The translations under genes were made by a program, and so were the position numbers. The notes beneath the pieces are model-generated. The model was not told the origin of the DNA and made no database searches. It saw nothing but the letters and a program-made list of their open reading frames with translations. A stretch of DNA of 64,000 nt. It comes from Renibacterium salmoninarum ATCC 33209. Its GTDB lineage: Bacteria; Actinomycetota; Actinomycetes; Actinomycetales; Micrococcaceae. Shown here in pieces: positions 46,500 to 55,643 of the stretch; positions within the stretch are counted from its first letter, which is position 1; the number at the start of each line of letters is the position of its first letter. The DNA is taken from positions 434,001-498,000 of the forward strand of contig NC_010168.1 of the NCBI RefSeq assembly GCF_000018885.1, read 5' to 3'.

Positions 46500-48744
46500 A
46501 TGGGAGCAAATGATTTGAAGAACGCCGTGATTAGCCCATTCAACCTTCCCGACAACCTCAGTGCGAAAGCTGACCCCGCGCTGATTGCCCGTGACGAAGC
46601 GCAGTTTGCGGTGATTACTGAAAGCCTTGAAGAAACGATTGCTCAGTTATCTGGGCGTCTTGACGCCGAGCGTAAAGCCCCGGGCGTCGGAGGGCAGGCC
46701 GCCTTGGACCGCGATCAGGAAATCCATCGCTTGACCGCGCGGCTTCGCACCTTGCGAAGGTTCGGGTTAGACCTAGCTCTTGGCCGTATGGTCGGGGTCG
46801 AAAATGTAGACGCAGAGCAAACTGGGCCGGTTTACATTGGCCGATTGGGGCTTACCGACGGAGCTGGTCGTCGGCTACTTCTTGATTGGCGCGGCCCAGC
46901 CGCTGAACCGTTTTTTGGCGCTACCCATGCGACCCCTATGGGTCTACGAAGCCGGCGTCGATACCGTTGGACGCGAGGCGAGCTTACCGATTATTGGGAT
47001 GAGGTATTTACCGAAGAAGGTTTGGTCGGAAATGCCGCCCTGGATGATCAATCAGCGTTTATTGCCAGCCTGGGTGGCAACCGCTCCGCCCAGATGCGAG
47101 ATGTGCTTGGCACCATTCAATCTGATCAAGACGCAATTATCCGCGCCGGGTCACGTGGCGCACTTGTCGTTGATGGTGGCCCTGGGACCGGTAAGACCGT
47201 AGTTGCCCTGCACCGCACAGCGTATCTGCTCTACTCGGACCCGAGGTTGGGTCATCACCGCGGTGAGGTGCTGTTTGTTGGCCCACATCAGCCTTATCTG
47301 GCGTACGTTGCCGATGTGCTGCCCAGTTTGGGGGAGGAAGGCGTGCAAATCTGTACGCTGCGCGATTTTTTGCCCGGGGTGGCCCAAGTAGCCGAAGAGT
47401 CCAGTGCGGAAGTTGCGCAACTGAAATCGAGCGCCAAGTTGGTCAGCGCGATTGACGCCGCCGTCGCTCTTTACGAAAAGCCCCCGACCAAGGGGATGCT
47501 AGTTGAGACGCCGTGGTCTGATTTGTGGCTAAGCGCCGACGATTGGGCCGAGGCATTCGGTTCTGCGGATCCAAGTGCTTCGCATAATGAAGCGCGTGAT
47601 CAGATTTGGGACGCGCTGATCAAGATCCTGATCGATAAGTACGCCGGTGAACTCGACGACGATCAAGACGATTGGCAACCAGACAAAGACGAGTTCGATG
47701 CCTACGGAATCCACTGTGAGGGGGGTGGAAAGTAAGCTTCGCGGCTCGCTTGCGGCAAATCAAGCATTGGTACACGAGTTCGGTAAATCGTGGCCGCTGC
47801 TGGAGGCGAGCGATATTGTTAGCGATCTCTGGTCAGTTCCCGCTTATTTGCGGATGTGCGCTCCTTGGCTTGAGGCAAGTGAGATATCTGCTTTGCAACG
47901 AGCTGAATCGAGCCCCTGGACAGTTTCTGACCTGCCCTTTTTGGACGCGGCAAGGCTACGTCTTGGCGACCCGGAAGCATCACGGCGCAGGCAGCGTCAA
48001 GCAGCGACTGCCGCATTCGAGCGAGAGCGGATGTCCGACGTCGTCAGCGATTTGATCTCGAGCGACGATTCGGCCCTTGGAGTGATGTCGATGTTGCGTG
48101 GTCAGGATTTACGAGCTGCACTGGTAGACGATTCGTCGGTGCCCGCGGCGGACCCTGATCTGCTTGCTGGGCCTTTTGCCCATATCGTGGTTGACGAAGC
48201 GCAAGAGCTAACTGACGCGCAATGGCAAATGCTGCTCCGGCGATGTCCCTCGCGAAGCTTCACGATTGTGGGAGACCGCGCTCAGGCCAGACACGGATTC
48301 ACCGAGTCTTGGCAGGAGCGTCTTGAGCGGGTCGGGTTCGACCGGATCGAAATGGCAACTCTGAGCATCAATTACCGCACGCCACAAGAGGTCATGAGCG
48401 AGGCCGAGCCGGTGATTAGAGCGGTTCTTCCAGATGCCAATGTGCCCAGGTCGATCCGTAGTAATGGAATCCCGGTACAGCATGGTCAAGTAGCCGAGCT
48501 GGAAGCGATCCTTGATGCTTGTTTTGCCAAACATGCAGAAGGCGTCGCGTGCGTCATTGGCGACTCGCGCTTTGTCGCGAGCCCTCGGGTGCGATCCTTG
48601 ACGCCTGAATTGGCAAAGGGACTCGAATTCGACTTGGTGATCTTGGTCGATCCGGAGTCGTTTGGCGAAGGCATAGAGGGTGCGGTAGATAGCTACGTCG
48701 CAATGACCAGAGCTACACAACAGCTGGTGATCCTCACGAGTTGA
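46500..48744 (+). pseudogene. helR: HelR-type RNA polymerase recycling ATPase, frameshifted
   Basis: The first frame encodes the HelD/HelR N-terminal clamp (LSAKADPALIARDEAQF, RLRTLRRFGLDLALGRMVGV), the RRYRWTRGELTDYWDEVF segment and Walker A GGPGTGKTVVALHR. It stops at 47735. A second frame, open from before 47735 to 48744, supplies the remaining helicase core with VDEAQELTDAQWQMLLRRCP, SINYRTPQEVMSEAEPV and TPELAKGLEFDLVILV. The shift most likely occurred at a run of six G at 47720-47725. HelR removes stalled or rifamycin-bound RNA polymerase and gives rifamycin tolerance in other Actinobacteria. ATG 46500 is the assumed start; GTG 46527 is possible. Confidence 0.85.
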
Positions 48745-48747
48745 AAC

Positions 48748-48814
48748 CCCGTTGAGGGGTCGTGAAGTGACGCTAATATGGGCGGTTAGCGTCACTTCAC
48801 GACCCTTCAACGGG
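48748..48814. repeat. Near-perfect 29-bp inverted repeat with 9-nt loop
   Basis: Arms 48748-48776 and 48786-48814 match at 28 of 29 positions (core GGTCGTGAAGTGACGCTAA), with the loop TATGGGCGG. It starts four bases after the helR stop and ends exactly where a truncated MFS gene begins. There is no T-run. It could be a large bidirectional terminator, a REP-like or MITE-like palindrome, or the scar of a deletion. Confidence 0.8.
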
Positions 48815-49300
48815 TGCAGTCTGCTGGGCACGATTTGGGCTCGGCGCTGACATTCGCGATCGCATTGAATCTTGGCGCAGTCGGTGGATCTTTGATTTCG
48901 GCACCTTTGGCGGATCGATTCGGACCGATGCGAGTGGCTGCCGTTACTGCCGCGTGTGCCGCCGTCGCACTGCTTTTATTGTTGCTAAACCCGCCTACGG
49001 CAGTCGTCTATGCGCTGTTTGTCGTCGCTGGTATTGGCACACACGGAACTCAGTGTCTACTTTTGGCGGCGATCGCCACTCACTATCCGAGTCGACTACG
49101 TGGCACTGCGCTGGGCTGGGCGCTGGGTATCGGTCGAATTGGTGCCGTAGCAGCTCCGCAAATTGGCGGCCTAACTATTGGCCCTCAACCTGGGTGTGAA
49201 TTCGAACTACGTAGCCTTCGCATTCGGCGCGGGTCTAGCTTCAATCGCGCTGATATTTCTGCTTGCGAAGTTTGGGCGACCAACTAACCTCGCGCGATAG
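48815..49300 (+). pseudogene. C-terminal remnant of an MFS transporter (AAHS-like)
   Basis: From the edge of the inverted repeat the frame encodes QSAGHDLGSALTFAIALNLG, LADRFGPMRVAAVTAACAA and LRGTALGWALGIGRIGAVAA. This is the second half of a major facilitator, like aromatic-acid:H+ symporters. Helices 1-6 are absent. Near 49165 the frame is lost; the last helix continues in another frame (LALNLGVNSNYVAFAFGAGL) to a stop at 49300. Both 5' truncation and a frameshift mark it as dead. Confidence 0.83.
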
Positions 49301-50525
49301 CTGCGGCGAGCACCGGGGCCAAGCGCCGGACACCTTCGCGAATGCTTTCTGAGTTCACCGCGCTGAAGGCTAAGCGTAAGGAGTTGCTTTGCTCGGTGCC
49401 GGTAAACGCCGCTCCTGGTACAAAAACCACTCCTGCTTCGATGCCCTCGTGCAGTAGCGGGTACGTATCGATGCCCTCGGGCAGGGTTAGCCAGATGAAG
49501 AAGCCGCCGGCCGGCCGGTTCCACTGCACGCCGGCAGGCATGTGTTCTTCCAGCGCTTCGAGCATCGTCTCGCAGCGCTCGCGATACAGGGAACGGTACT
49601 GCTCGATCTGGCCCTTCCAGTCATAATCTCGAAGATATGCCGAAACAAGCATTTGATTGAACGATGGCGGGCAGAGCGTCACTGCCTCGCTCGCCAAGTA
49701 GAAGCGCTGCTTGAGTTCAGTCGGCACAAGTGCCCAACCGATTCGGAGCCCAGGCGCAAAAATCTTAGAAAAGGAGCCCAAGTAGAGCACGTTGTGCGCG
49801 TCTCTAGCGCGCAGCGGCGCCAAGGGTTCGCCGTCGAATTTCAACAGGCCATACGGGTTGTCTTCCACAATCAAAACATGCGCCTCGCGGCATATGTCAA
49901 TGATTTCTTGCCGACGCTCTTCGGTGAGCATTGCCCCGGATGGATTATTGAAGTTAGGGATGGTGTAAAGGAATTTCACCTTTTTGCCGGCGGCCTGCAG
50001 CCGGGTCAAGTTTTCTCGAAGGGAGCTGGGTACTAGGCCGTCGCCGTCGACTGCGACCGGTACAACTTCCACTTCGTATGCCTCAAAAGTGTTTAAGGCA
50101 CCGACATATGTGGGGTCTTCGACCAAGATGACATCGCCTGGATCACAAAAAACCTTGGCGGCCACGTCCTGGGCGGACTGCGACCCTGCGGTCACCACTA
50201 CATTGTCTGGGTCGGCATCAATAATGCCTTCCGCAGCCATCACCTCGCAGATCTGCTCGCGCAGCTCCCGCGTACCTTGTCCGCCGCCATACTGAAGCGC
50301 CTCAAGCCCTTGATCAGCAATGATTTTAGCGGCAGTCTGGCCAAGTTTCTCTAGTGGAAGCGATTGCAGATACGGGTTTCCGCCAGCCAGCGAGATGAGT
50401 CCCGGCTGCATCGATATTTCGAAGACATCTCGAACCGCGGACTGCTTAATATTTGCAGCGCGTCGTGAGAATAGATCAGTCAGCGAGTCAGCGGGTTCCA
50501 TGGTGTGAGTCACATTTTCCAGCAT
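49284..50525 (-). CDS. PLP-dependent aminotransferase, class I (2-aminoadipate/MocR-like fold)
   Basis: The 413-residue protein has the fold-type I layout: LISLAGGNPYLQSLPLEKLG, YGGGQGTRELREQI, VTAGSQSAQDVAAKVFCDPG, IPNFNNPSGAMLTEERRQEI and the PLP Lys in YLGSFSKIFAPGLRIGW. It lacks the GntR domain of MocR regulators, so it is a free aminotransferase of the 2-aminoadipate/valine-pyruvate type. Starts at 50525 or 50501 are possible. It converges on the MFS remnant. The amino donor is not determined. Confidence 0.87.
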   Translation of the reverse strand: MLENVTHTMEPADSLTDLFSRRAANIKQSAVRDVFEISMQPGLISLAGGNPYLQSLPLEKLGQTAAKIIADQGLEALQYGGGQGTRELREQICEVMAAEGIIDADPDNVVVTAGSQSAQDVAAKVFCDPGDVILVEDPTYVGALNTFEAYEVEVVPVAVDGDGLVPSSLRENLTRLQAAGKKVKFLYTIPNFNNPSGAMLTEERRQEIIDICREAHVLIVEDNPYGLLKFDGEPLAPLRARDAHNVLYLGSFSKIFAPGLRIGWALVPTELKQRFYLASEAVTLCPPSFNQMLVSAYLRDYDWKGQIEQYRSLYRERCETMLEALEEHMPAGVQWNRPAGGFFIWLTLPEGIDTYPLLHEGIEAGVVFVPGAAFTGTEQSNSLRLAFSAVNSESIREGVRRLAPVLAAAIARG

Positions 50526-50844
50526 AGCCCGTGAAGTTCACTAATGGTCAACAAATGTTTTCAAAAAGCTCTAACTCGGATGACAAACATGTAACGTTTG
50601 AGTAACGAGTAAAAATTCACAGGTAGCAGAACTGGGTGAAATTTCACTCAACCGGTTCAGTCGATGTGTGACTATTCGTTGCGCCACAGCCCGCTAGCTC
50701 CGGAAATGCTCCGGTTTACGGACTGTCGTCAAAGATTTCGTTCGGGTTACGGCGGCGAAATCCCTTTATCCGCTTAGGCAGCAGCGATGAAAATGCTGTG
50801 CTAGATTCTCAGTAATGTGATGCGTAGCACAGTTACCCGAATTG
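50526..50844. other. Intergenic region upstream of the riboswitch-like leader
   Basis: No gene is recognised here. It must contain the divergent promoters of the aminotransferase and of the permease leader. A stem CTGTGCTA...TAGCACAG spans about 50799-50832 and may belong to the structured leader. Confidence 0.5.
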
Positions 50845-50962
50845 CTGGAAGGCTTCGGTAACGTTGCACGCCCAGACCAATGGGGGTCTGCGGTGAAACT
50901 GCGCATCGGACCGCAAGCCAGTCGGGAGGACTGAACAGGTGTCACAACGAAGCGTGGGAATG
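50845..50962 (+). ncRNA. Cobalamin-riboswitch-like structured leader
   Basis: The core GCGGTGAAACTGCGCATCGG followed by ACCGCAAGCCAGT closely resembles the conserved B12 riboswitch stretch GCGGTGAAA-CTCCGC-GGACCCGCAACTGT. It is preceded by AATGGGGG (compare AAAGGGAA) and followed by AGTCGGGAGGACTG (compare AGTCAGGAGACCTG). Local stems include CAGACC/GGTCTG (about 50872), TGCGGT/ACCGCA, and CAGTC/GACTG. It ends about 65 bases before the ATG of a permease gene. If correct, cobalamin would repress the transporter. A covariance-model search is needed; the class call is by eye. Confidence 0.55.
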
Positions 50963-51024
50963 CCGGATCATGAGTTATCGAAGAGCAGAGGACCGGAACA
51001 ACCTCAGTAGTAAGTACTCATCAC

Positions 51025-51357
51025 ATGCTTTTCTACCTTCTCAAAAGAGCCGCCACCTATGTGGTCATGATTTTTCTGACCACATCTGCCGCTTTTTCTG
51101 GCCACCGCTTACTTCAAGCCCGGTAAGGACATGGAGAGCCGCAGTCCGCGGCCTAGTCAAGAACAAATTGACAACTCCTTGGCACTACTGGGGTTAGACC
51201 CGCATCGTTCAGCCTGGGACAAATACGTCGACTGGTTAGGCGGCATCTTCACTCGTTGGGATTGGGGACGCAGCCCTAATGCTCAGCACGTATCAGCTGA
51301 ATTTGGTACCAGGGTTTGGGTGAGTACCCAGCTATACACACTGGCAATCTTGCTGAC
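51025..51357 (+). pseudogene. Peptide-type ABC permease (DppB/OppB-like), frameshifted and cut by IS copy 2
   Basis: From ATG 51025 the frame encodes MLFYLLKRAATYVVMIFLTT, the typical first helix of DppB-like permeases. A one-base loss in the T-run near 51089 then shifts it. The true sequence continues one frame over: ATAYFKPGKDMESRSPRPSQ, LALLGLDPHRSAWDKYVDWL and TRVWVSTQLYTLAILLT. IS copy 2 begins at 51358 and removes the rest. The complete gene would encode about 300 or more residues. The leader above suggests cobalt, corrinoid or related uptake rather than peptides, but this is inference. Confidence 0.85.
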
Positions 51358-51387
51358 TGAATCGCTCCGGTGTGTCCGGAGGGTTTC

Positions 51388-52278
51388 TCAGACGATGAGC
51401 CTGTCGGCGGCTGCCGTGCTCTGGTAGTGATTGTAGTAGTGGTTTTCTAGCTCTACTGGTGGGATGTCTCCGCAGTACTGGTAGAGCCTTCGGTGGTTGT
51501 ACCAATCGGCCCATTCAGCGGTGCCGATTTCGACTTCTTCTAGAGTCCGCCAGGGCTTGCCGGGTTTGATCAGCTCGGTCTTATAAAGCCCGTTGATGGT
51601 TTCCGCCAAGGCGTTGTCGTAACTATCACCCACAGAACCGATCGAGGGGCGGATACCGGCCTGGGCCAGGCGTTCGGTGAAGGCCAAGGAGGCGTATTGA
51701 GCCCCGGCATCGTGATGATGAATCACCCCGGAAATCTCAGCCCCGGCCCGTTCACGACTCCAGATTGCCTGATTAACTGCGTTGAGCACTAGCACGGTGT
51801 TCATAGAAGCACTCGCTGACCAGCCCAGGATCCTCCGAGAGTAAGCATCGATCACGAAGGCAACATAGACCCACCCGGACCAGGTCGAAACATAGGTGAA
51901 ATCAGCTACCCATAGCCGATCCGGTGCCGTTGGTGTGAAATCACGGCGGACCAAGTCCTTCGCTCGGGCCGCCTTCGAGTCTTTGATCGTGGTGCGTTTG
52001 ACCTTGCCACGGACCGCACCCTGTATGCCAAGTAACCCCATGAGCCGTTCTACCGTGCACCTGGCCACCGGCACACCTTCACGGTTCATCGCCAACCAGA
52101 CTTTCCTGGTGCCGTAAACCCCGTAATTAGCGGCATACACCTTCTGGATCACGGGCTTGAGCACCTCATCACGTTGTTCTCGGTGAGATCGTGTTTTATC
52201 CACCCATTCGTAGTACGTGGACGGGGTGGTCTTCACCCCGTCCCAGTAAGCACCTGGCAGATCGACTCGACACCCCAC
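51388..52278 (-). CDS. IS994-like transposase OrfB, copy 2
   Basis: The 296-residue OrfB has the same catalytic layout as copy 1, with the common LWVADFTYV at the first Asp, VIHHHDAGAQYA at the second and SYDNALAETING at the Glu. It has no frame damage. It differs from copy 1 at only a few residues (for example NYGVYG versus NYGVHG), showing recent spread. Confidence 0.93.
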   Translation of the reverse strand: MGCRVDLPGAYWDGVKTTPSTYYEWVDKTRSHREQRDEVLKPVIQKVYAANYGVYGTRKVWLAMNREGVPVARCTVERLMGLLGIQGAVRGKVKRTTIKDSKAARAKDLVRRDFTPTAPDRLWVADFTYVSTWSGWVYVAFVIDAYSRRILGWSASASMNTVLVLNAVNQAIWSRERAGAEISGVIHHHDAGAQYASLAFTERLAQAGIRPSIGSVGDSYDNALAETINGLYKTELIKPGKPWRTLEEVEIGTAEWADWYNHRRLYQYCGDIPPVELENHYYNHYQSTAAADRLIV

Positions 52279-52287
52279 CGCAATCCA

Positions 52288-52653
52288 TTATTCTCGCGGT
52301 GACCGGCATGGTCCTTGATGTATTTCACGATCAGTGTTGTGGCGGTCGAGTTCGACCGCGAAAAAAGCTGAAGCACTCCGAAGGATCGCGTTCGCCCGTT
52401 TCAGCTCAGCGTTCTCACGCCGTAACCGTTTCAGCTCGGCCGATTCCGTGCTCGTTGTTCCAGTTCTAGTACCAACATCGATCTCGGCTTGCCGGACCCA
52501 TTTACGCACCGTTTCCGGCACACCCACACCCAAAAGCTGGGCAACTTTTTGCATCGCCGCCCACTCCGAAGATGCACCCTCCATCTCCGCCACCATGCGC
52601 ACCGTATGATCCTTCAACTCCTGCGGATACCGTGTCGTAGTTTTCCCTGCCAT
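52288..52653 (-). CDS. IS994-like transposase OrfA, copy 2
   Basis: The 121-residue OrfA appears to be the standard-length version: [20 protein letters not shown] before the HTH, then the heptad-like [20 protein letters not shown]. It ends with TAA ten bases before the OrfB start, in the same frame. Confidence 0.92.
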   Translation of the reverse strand: MAGKTTTRYPQELKDHTVRMVAEMEGASSEWAAMQKVAQLLGVGVPETVRKWVRQAEIDVGTRTGTTSTESAELKRLRRENAELKRANAILRSASAFFAVELDRHNTDREIHQGPCRSPRE

Positions 52654-52703
52654 GTCCTGATCCTCTCAAACAAGAAAGTCTCCGGACACACCGGGGCGAT
52701 TCA

Positions 52704-54248
52704 CTGTACGGTTCCTTGGAGACCTCCGCCTGCGGTAGCGCGGAAGTCGCTCACCCTGGCTAAAGGCAATCCAGCCACCGCCACAATCGCCTTGCCTACC
52801 GGATGTTCACTGCCATGTTCCACGGCAGCGCTGAGCCGAATGAGCTCGGCTTCCGGCATGCCAAAGCTTTGCACAGCCTGGACGGCCAAGGTGCCAGTGG
52901 TGACCGTTCCGGTCTTGTCCAACACAATGGTGTTCGCCGTTCGGGTGTCCTCGAGCACTTGTGGCCCCTTGATCAGGATGCCCAGTTGCGCGCCACGCCC
53001 AGTGCCGGTCAACAGCGCGACAGGTGTGGCTAGGCCTAGCGCACAAGGGCAGGCAATAACCAAGACGGCGACGGCGGCCACGAAAGCAGCCTGTACGTCA
53101 CCCGAGAAGATCCACCACAAGACGAATGTCAGCACGGCGATGCCGAGTACGATCGGCACGAATACGGCGCTGATCCGGTCAGCTAGTCGCGCAATTGGCG
53201 CCTTCTCGCTCTGCGCCTGACTGACTAGTCGACCCATCTGAGCCAAGGTAGTCTCGCTGCCAACGCGGCTTGCTCTGACAAGGAGTCGGCCGGAGGTGTT
53301 GATGGTCGCGCCAGTCACTGAATCTCCGGGCGCAACCTCAACGGGTAGCGATTCTCCGGTAACCAGGGAGGTGTCGATAGCTGAGTGACCTTCTAATATC
53401 TGGCCGTCGGCCGGAAGTTTTTCACCCGGCCGGACCACGAAGTGTTCGCCTACCTTGAGGTCTTCGGCCGGTATTGACACCTCTTTGCCATCCCGGATTA
53501 CCGTCGCTTCTTTGGCACCCAAGCTGAGTAGTGCCTTGAGCGCATCGCCAGCCTTGGCCTTGGATCGAGCCTCGAGATAACGGCCCAAGAGTAAAAAGGT
53601 AGTGACGACGGCGGCCACCTCAAAGTAGAGACCACCCCCGGTCATGCTTTCCATCCCTGGGTGTTCTGTCATCAGGGGATTGGCAATGAGTTCGCCCAAG
53701 GAAAACAGGTACGCCGCGATAATGCCGATCGAGACCAAAGTATCCATGGTGGAGGCACCATGGCGCGCATTGACTGCGGCCGCTTTGTGAAATCCCCAGG
53801 CGGACCAGCTTGCTACTGGCAGAGTGAGCGCGGCCGCGAACCAGCCCCAATGTGCAAACCGCAGCGCCGGAATCATGGAGATCAAAAATACCGGGACGGT
53901 TAGCACTGCGGCGACGATCAAACGCGGTAAGAGCTCTTTGGCACTGCCACCGTGGTCCATATGATTTTCGTGCTGCGCATGCTGCATTGGTTCTTTGACG
54001 CTGGCGCTGTATCCGGTGGTTTTGACTGCGGCAACTAACTCTTCGTCGCTGACTCCGGCTGGCACTTCCACCCGTGCAGATTCCAGCGGTAGGTTCACCA
54101 CGGCATTCACGCCGTCGATTTGATTGAGCTTCTTCTCCACCCTGGTAACGCACGAAGCGCACGTCATGCCCTGAATATCGAGATCGACGAATCGACCCGC
54201 AGTCTCGGTGGATTTTGTAAGTTCTCTTGCTGTTTTCATCTTGCCCAT
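52704..54248 (-). pseudogene. copA: Copper-transporting P1B-type ATPase truncated by IS copy 2
   Basis: The remaining 514 residues include an N-terminal metal-binding domain with GMTCASC, a His/Met-rich linker (MQHAQHENHMDHGG), the first six helices with the metal site VIACPCALGLATP, the A-domain TGES loop (SLVTGESLPVEV) and the phosphorylation site VLDKTGTVT. The IS begins within the nucleotide-binding domain, so the hinge GDGxNDxP and the last two helices are missing. The stop is the terminal TGA of the IS. Copper export by this protein is therefore lost. Start ATG 54248, or 54239. Confidence 0.93.
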
Positions 54249-54373
54249 TCCATGTTCCGGTCCGGGTCGAATGAGCGCCGAAGAAGCTTTCTAACAGGAT
54301 CTGCCGGGAAAGTTTCGTCAGTTTCGCAACGGGGCGGACGCAGTAGGAGGACCCTTCAGCGGGGGTGTAGTTA

Positions 54374-54604
54374 TTAGGCCTGATCGGCGACGACGAGGTA
54401 TCCCGCCTCCGCTACGGCTTCGCTGATCTCTGCAACGCTTAGCGCGGCAGTTGAGGTGATGGTCGCCGTCGAAATTCCGCCGGCATTCAACTCGACTGAA
54501 ACATCTTGTACTGCTGGCAGTGCGGTCAATTCTTCGGTGACCGAATTGACGCAGTGACCGCAGGTTATCCCGGAAATCGAAACAGTAGTTGATTGAGTGC
54601 TCAT
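54374..54604 (-). CDS. copZ: Copper chaperone, heavy-metal-associated domain
   Basis: The 76-residue protein is a single HMA domain with the metal-binding motif SGITCGHCVNSV and the usual beta-alpha-beta fold length. It would carry Cu(I) to CopA. It lies 8 bp after csoR, in the order csoR-copZ-copA on the minus strand, and should be derepressed together with them by copper. The frame is intact although its target ATPase is truncated. Confidence 0.9.
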   Translation of the reverse strand: MSTQSTTVSISGITCGHCVNSVTEELTALPAVQDVSVELNAGGISTATITSTAALSVAEISEAVAEAGYLVVADQA

Positions 54605-54612
54605 AATTGCTC

Positions 54613-54912
54613 CTAGCTTCGCAATAGGCGAGAAATAGCCGCGGTGGCTTCTTCTACCTTGGCTTTGACGATTTCTGGATTGCCAGTTTGGCTGGATTCT
54701 TCCGCAGCGCCAACGACGCAGTGGTCGATATGTTCTTGAAGCAGGCCAATACTTACGGCATGCAGTGCTTTGTTCACCGCGGCCACCTGCGTCAAAATAT
54801 CGATGCAGTACTTGTCCTCTTCGACCATCCTGGCAATGCCACGGATTTGGCCTTCGATTCGCCGCAAACGGCGAAGGTACGCCTGCTTGTCTTCTTTATA
54901 GCCATGTTCCAT
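54613..54912 (-). CDS. csoR: CsoR-type copper-sensing repressor
   Basis: The all-helical repressor of about 99 residues shows YLRRLRRIEGQIRGIARMVE and the Cu(I) ligand set Cys (DKYCIDILTQ), His and Cys (EHIDHCVV). ATG 54912 is preferred over TTG 54921. Two GC-rich palindromes directly upstream match CsoR operators. Binding of Cu(I) releases the repressor and switches on the operon, which here ends in a broken copA. Confidence 0.93.
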   Translation of the reverse strand: MEHGYKEDKQAYLRRLRRIEGQIRGIARMVEEDKYCIDILTQVAAVNKALHAVSIGLLQEHIDHCVVGAAEESSQTGNPEIVKAKVEEATAAISRLLRS

Positions 54913-54916
54913 GACA

Positions 54917-54966
54917 CTCAACTTATACCCCCTAGGGGGTATAAGTTGAGTACCCCCTAGGGGGTA
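54917..54966. promoter_or_regulatory. Tandem CsoR operators
   Basis: A perfect 34-bp palindrome (54917-54950, centre TATACCCCCTAGGGGGTATA) is followed immediately by a 16-bp palindrome TACCCCCTAGGGGGTA (54951-54966). Both contain the CsoR core CCCCCTAGGGGG. They lie 5-54 bases upstream of the csoR ATG and abut the 3' end of the upstream TetR gene. Confidence 0.88.
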
Positions 54967-54968
54967 TA

Positions 54969-55643
54969 TTAATTCGCTGGGTAACCAGGCTGGGAGAGTC
55001 GGAACTCGAATCCATCAACGAGTAGCTTTACCCGGTCCAAAAGGAGCTGAAACATACCACCGTCGATGGCGCGCAACGTCTCGGTGGCTAAGGCAGGGTC
55101 CTTTTGGGTTGACCAGGCAGCGCGATGTTCATCGCGAATTAGTCCGCCGTGTGAGCTGCGTGCGCGAAAAATCTCTTCTGAGATCATGGTGTCCATGGTC
55201 AGATGACCTACTAAGTCCACCGCCATATTGGCATCTGCCGCACTGAAGCCTAAGGCCATCAAATCTTGCGCGATCTTAGTCGCGGCTTTGATGAGGCCGT
55301 TAGGCGAGGGGCGCATGAGCTTGATCTCTTGACTGGCGCCGGGGTGCTCATCGAGAAAATTCCAGAATGCTGTTGCAAACTGGGGCAGGTATTCGCGCCA
55401 GTCTGGGTGGGGCTCTGGCCATTGCTGGCTTTCTAGGCCAAAGTCAACGGCGAGGCGAACTAGGTCCGCTCGATCGGTAATGTGACGATAAAGCGAGCTT
55501 TGACCTACACCAAGACGCTTCGCGACCTTGGTGGAAGATATCCCATCTAGCTCGGCAAGTGCTGCTTCGCCGATGCTGGACCGGGACATAATGGCTGGTC
55601 TGCCGACGCCCCGGGATTTCGGTAATTGCTCGTTCTGTCGCAT
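54969..55643 (-). CDS. TetR-family transcriptional regulator
   Basis: The 224-residue protein has an HTH with SSTKVAKRLGVGQSSLYRHI, followed by a helical C-terminal domain (TetR_C-like, with FWNFLDEHPGASQE). GRPAIMSRSSIGEAALAELD precedes the HTH. The start is taken at 55643. It is not obviously part of the copper operon: the CsoR operators separate it from csoR. Its target may be the genes once present upstream, in the decayed region 55644-56270. The ligand is unknown. Confidence 0.82.
   Translation of the reverse strand: MRQNEQLPKSRGVGRPAIMSRSSIGEAALAELDGISSTKVAKRLGVGQSSLYRHITDRADLVRLAVDFGLESQQWPEPHPDWREYLPQFATAFWNFLDEHPGASQEIKLMRPSPNGLIKAATKIAQDLMALGFSAADANMAVDLVGHLTMDTMISEEIFRARSSHGGLIRDEHRAAWSTQKDPALATETLRAIDGGMFQLLLDRVKLLVDGFEFRLSQPGYPAN

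Larger units (their letters stand above)
51358..52703 (-). mobile_element. IS994-like IS3-family element, copy 2 (1346 bp)
   Basis: It has the same terminal repeats as copy 1 (TGAATCG...), with one C-to-T change in the left end (CGCTCCGG). The flanks GAC and CTG are not a duplication. The element lies between a broken permease on one side and a truncated copA on the other, so the two genes were joined by a deletion or recombination. Its terminal TGA provides the in-frame stop of the truncated copA. Confidence 0.94.

Noticed and set aside
49207..49524. Minus-strand frame overlapping the aminotransferase and MFS remnant
   Set aside because: It is an out-of-frame shadow of the aminotransferase C terminus.
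51332..51514. Small protein at the edge of IS copy 2 (and similar at 61496-61732)
   Set aside because: These are the same non-coding frame across the IS end, not genes.
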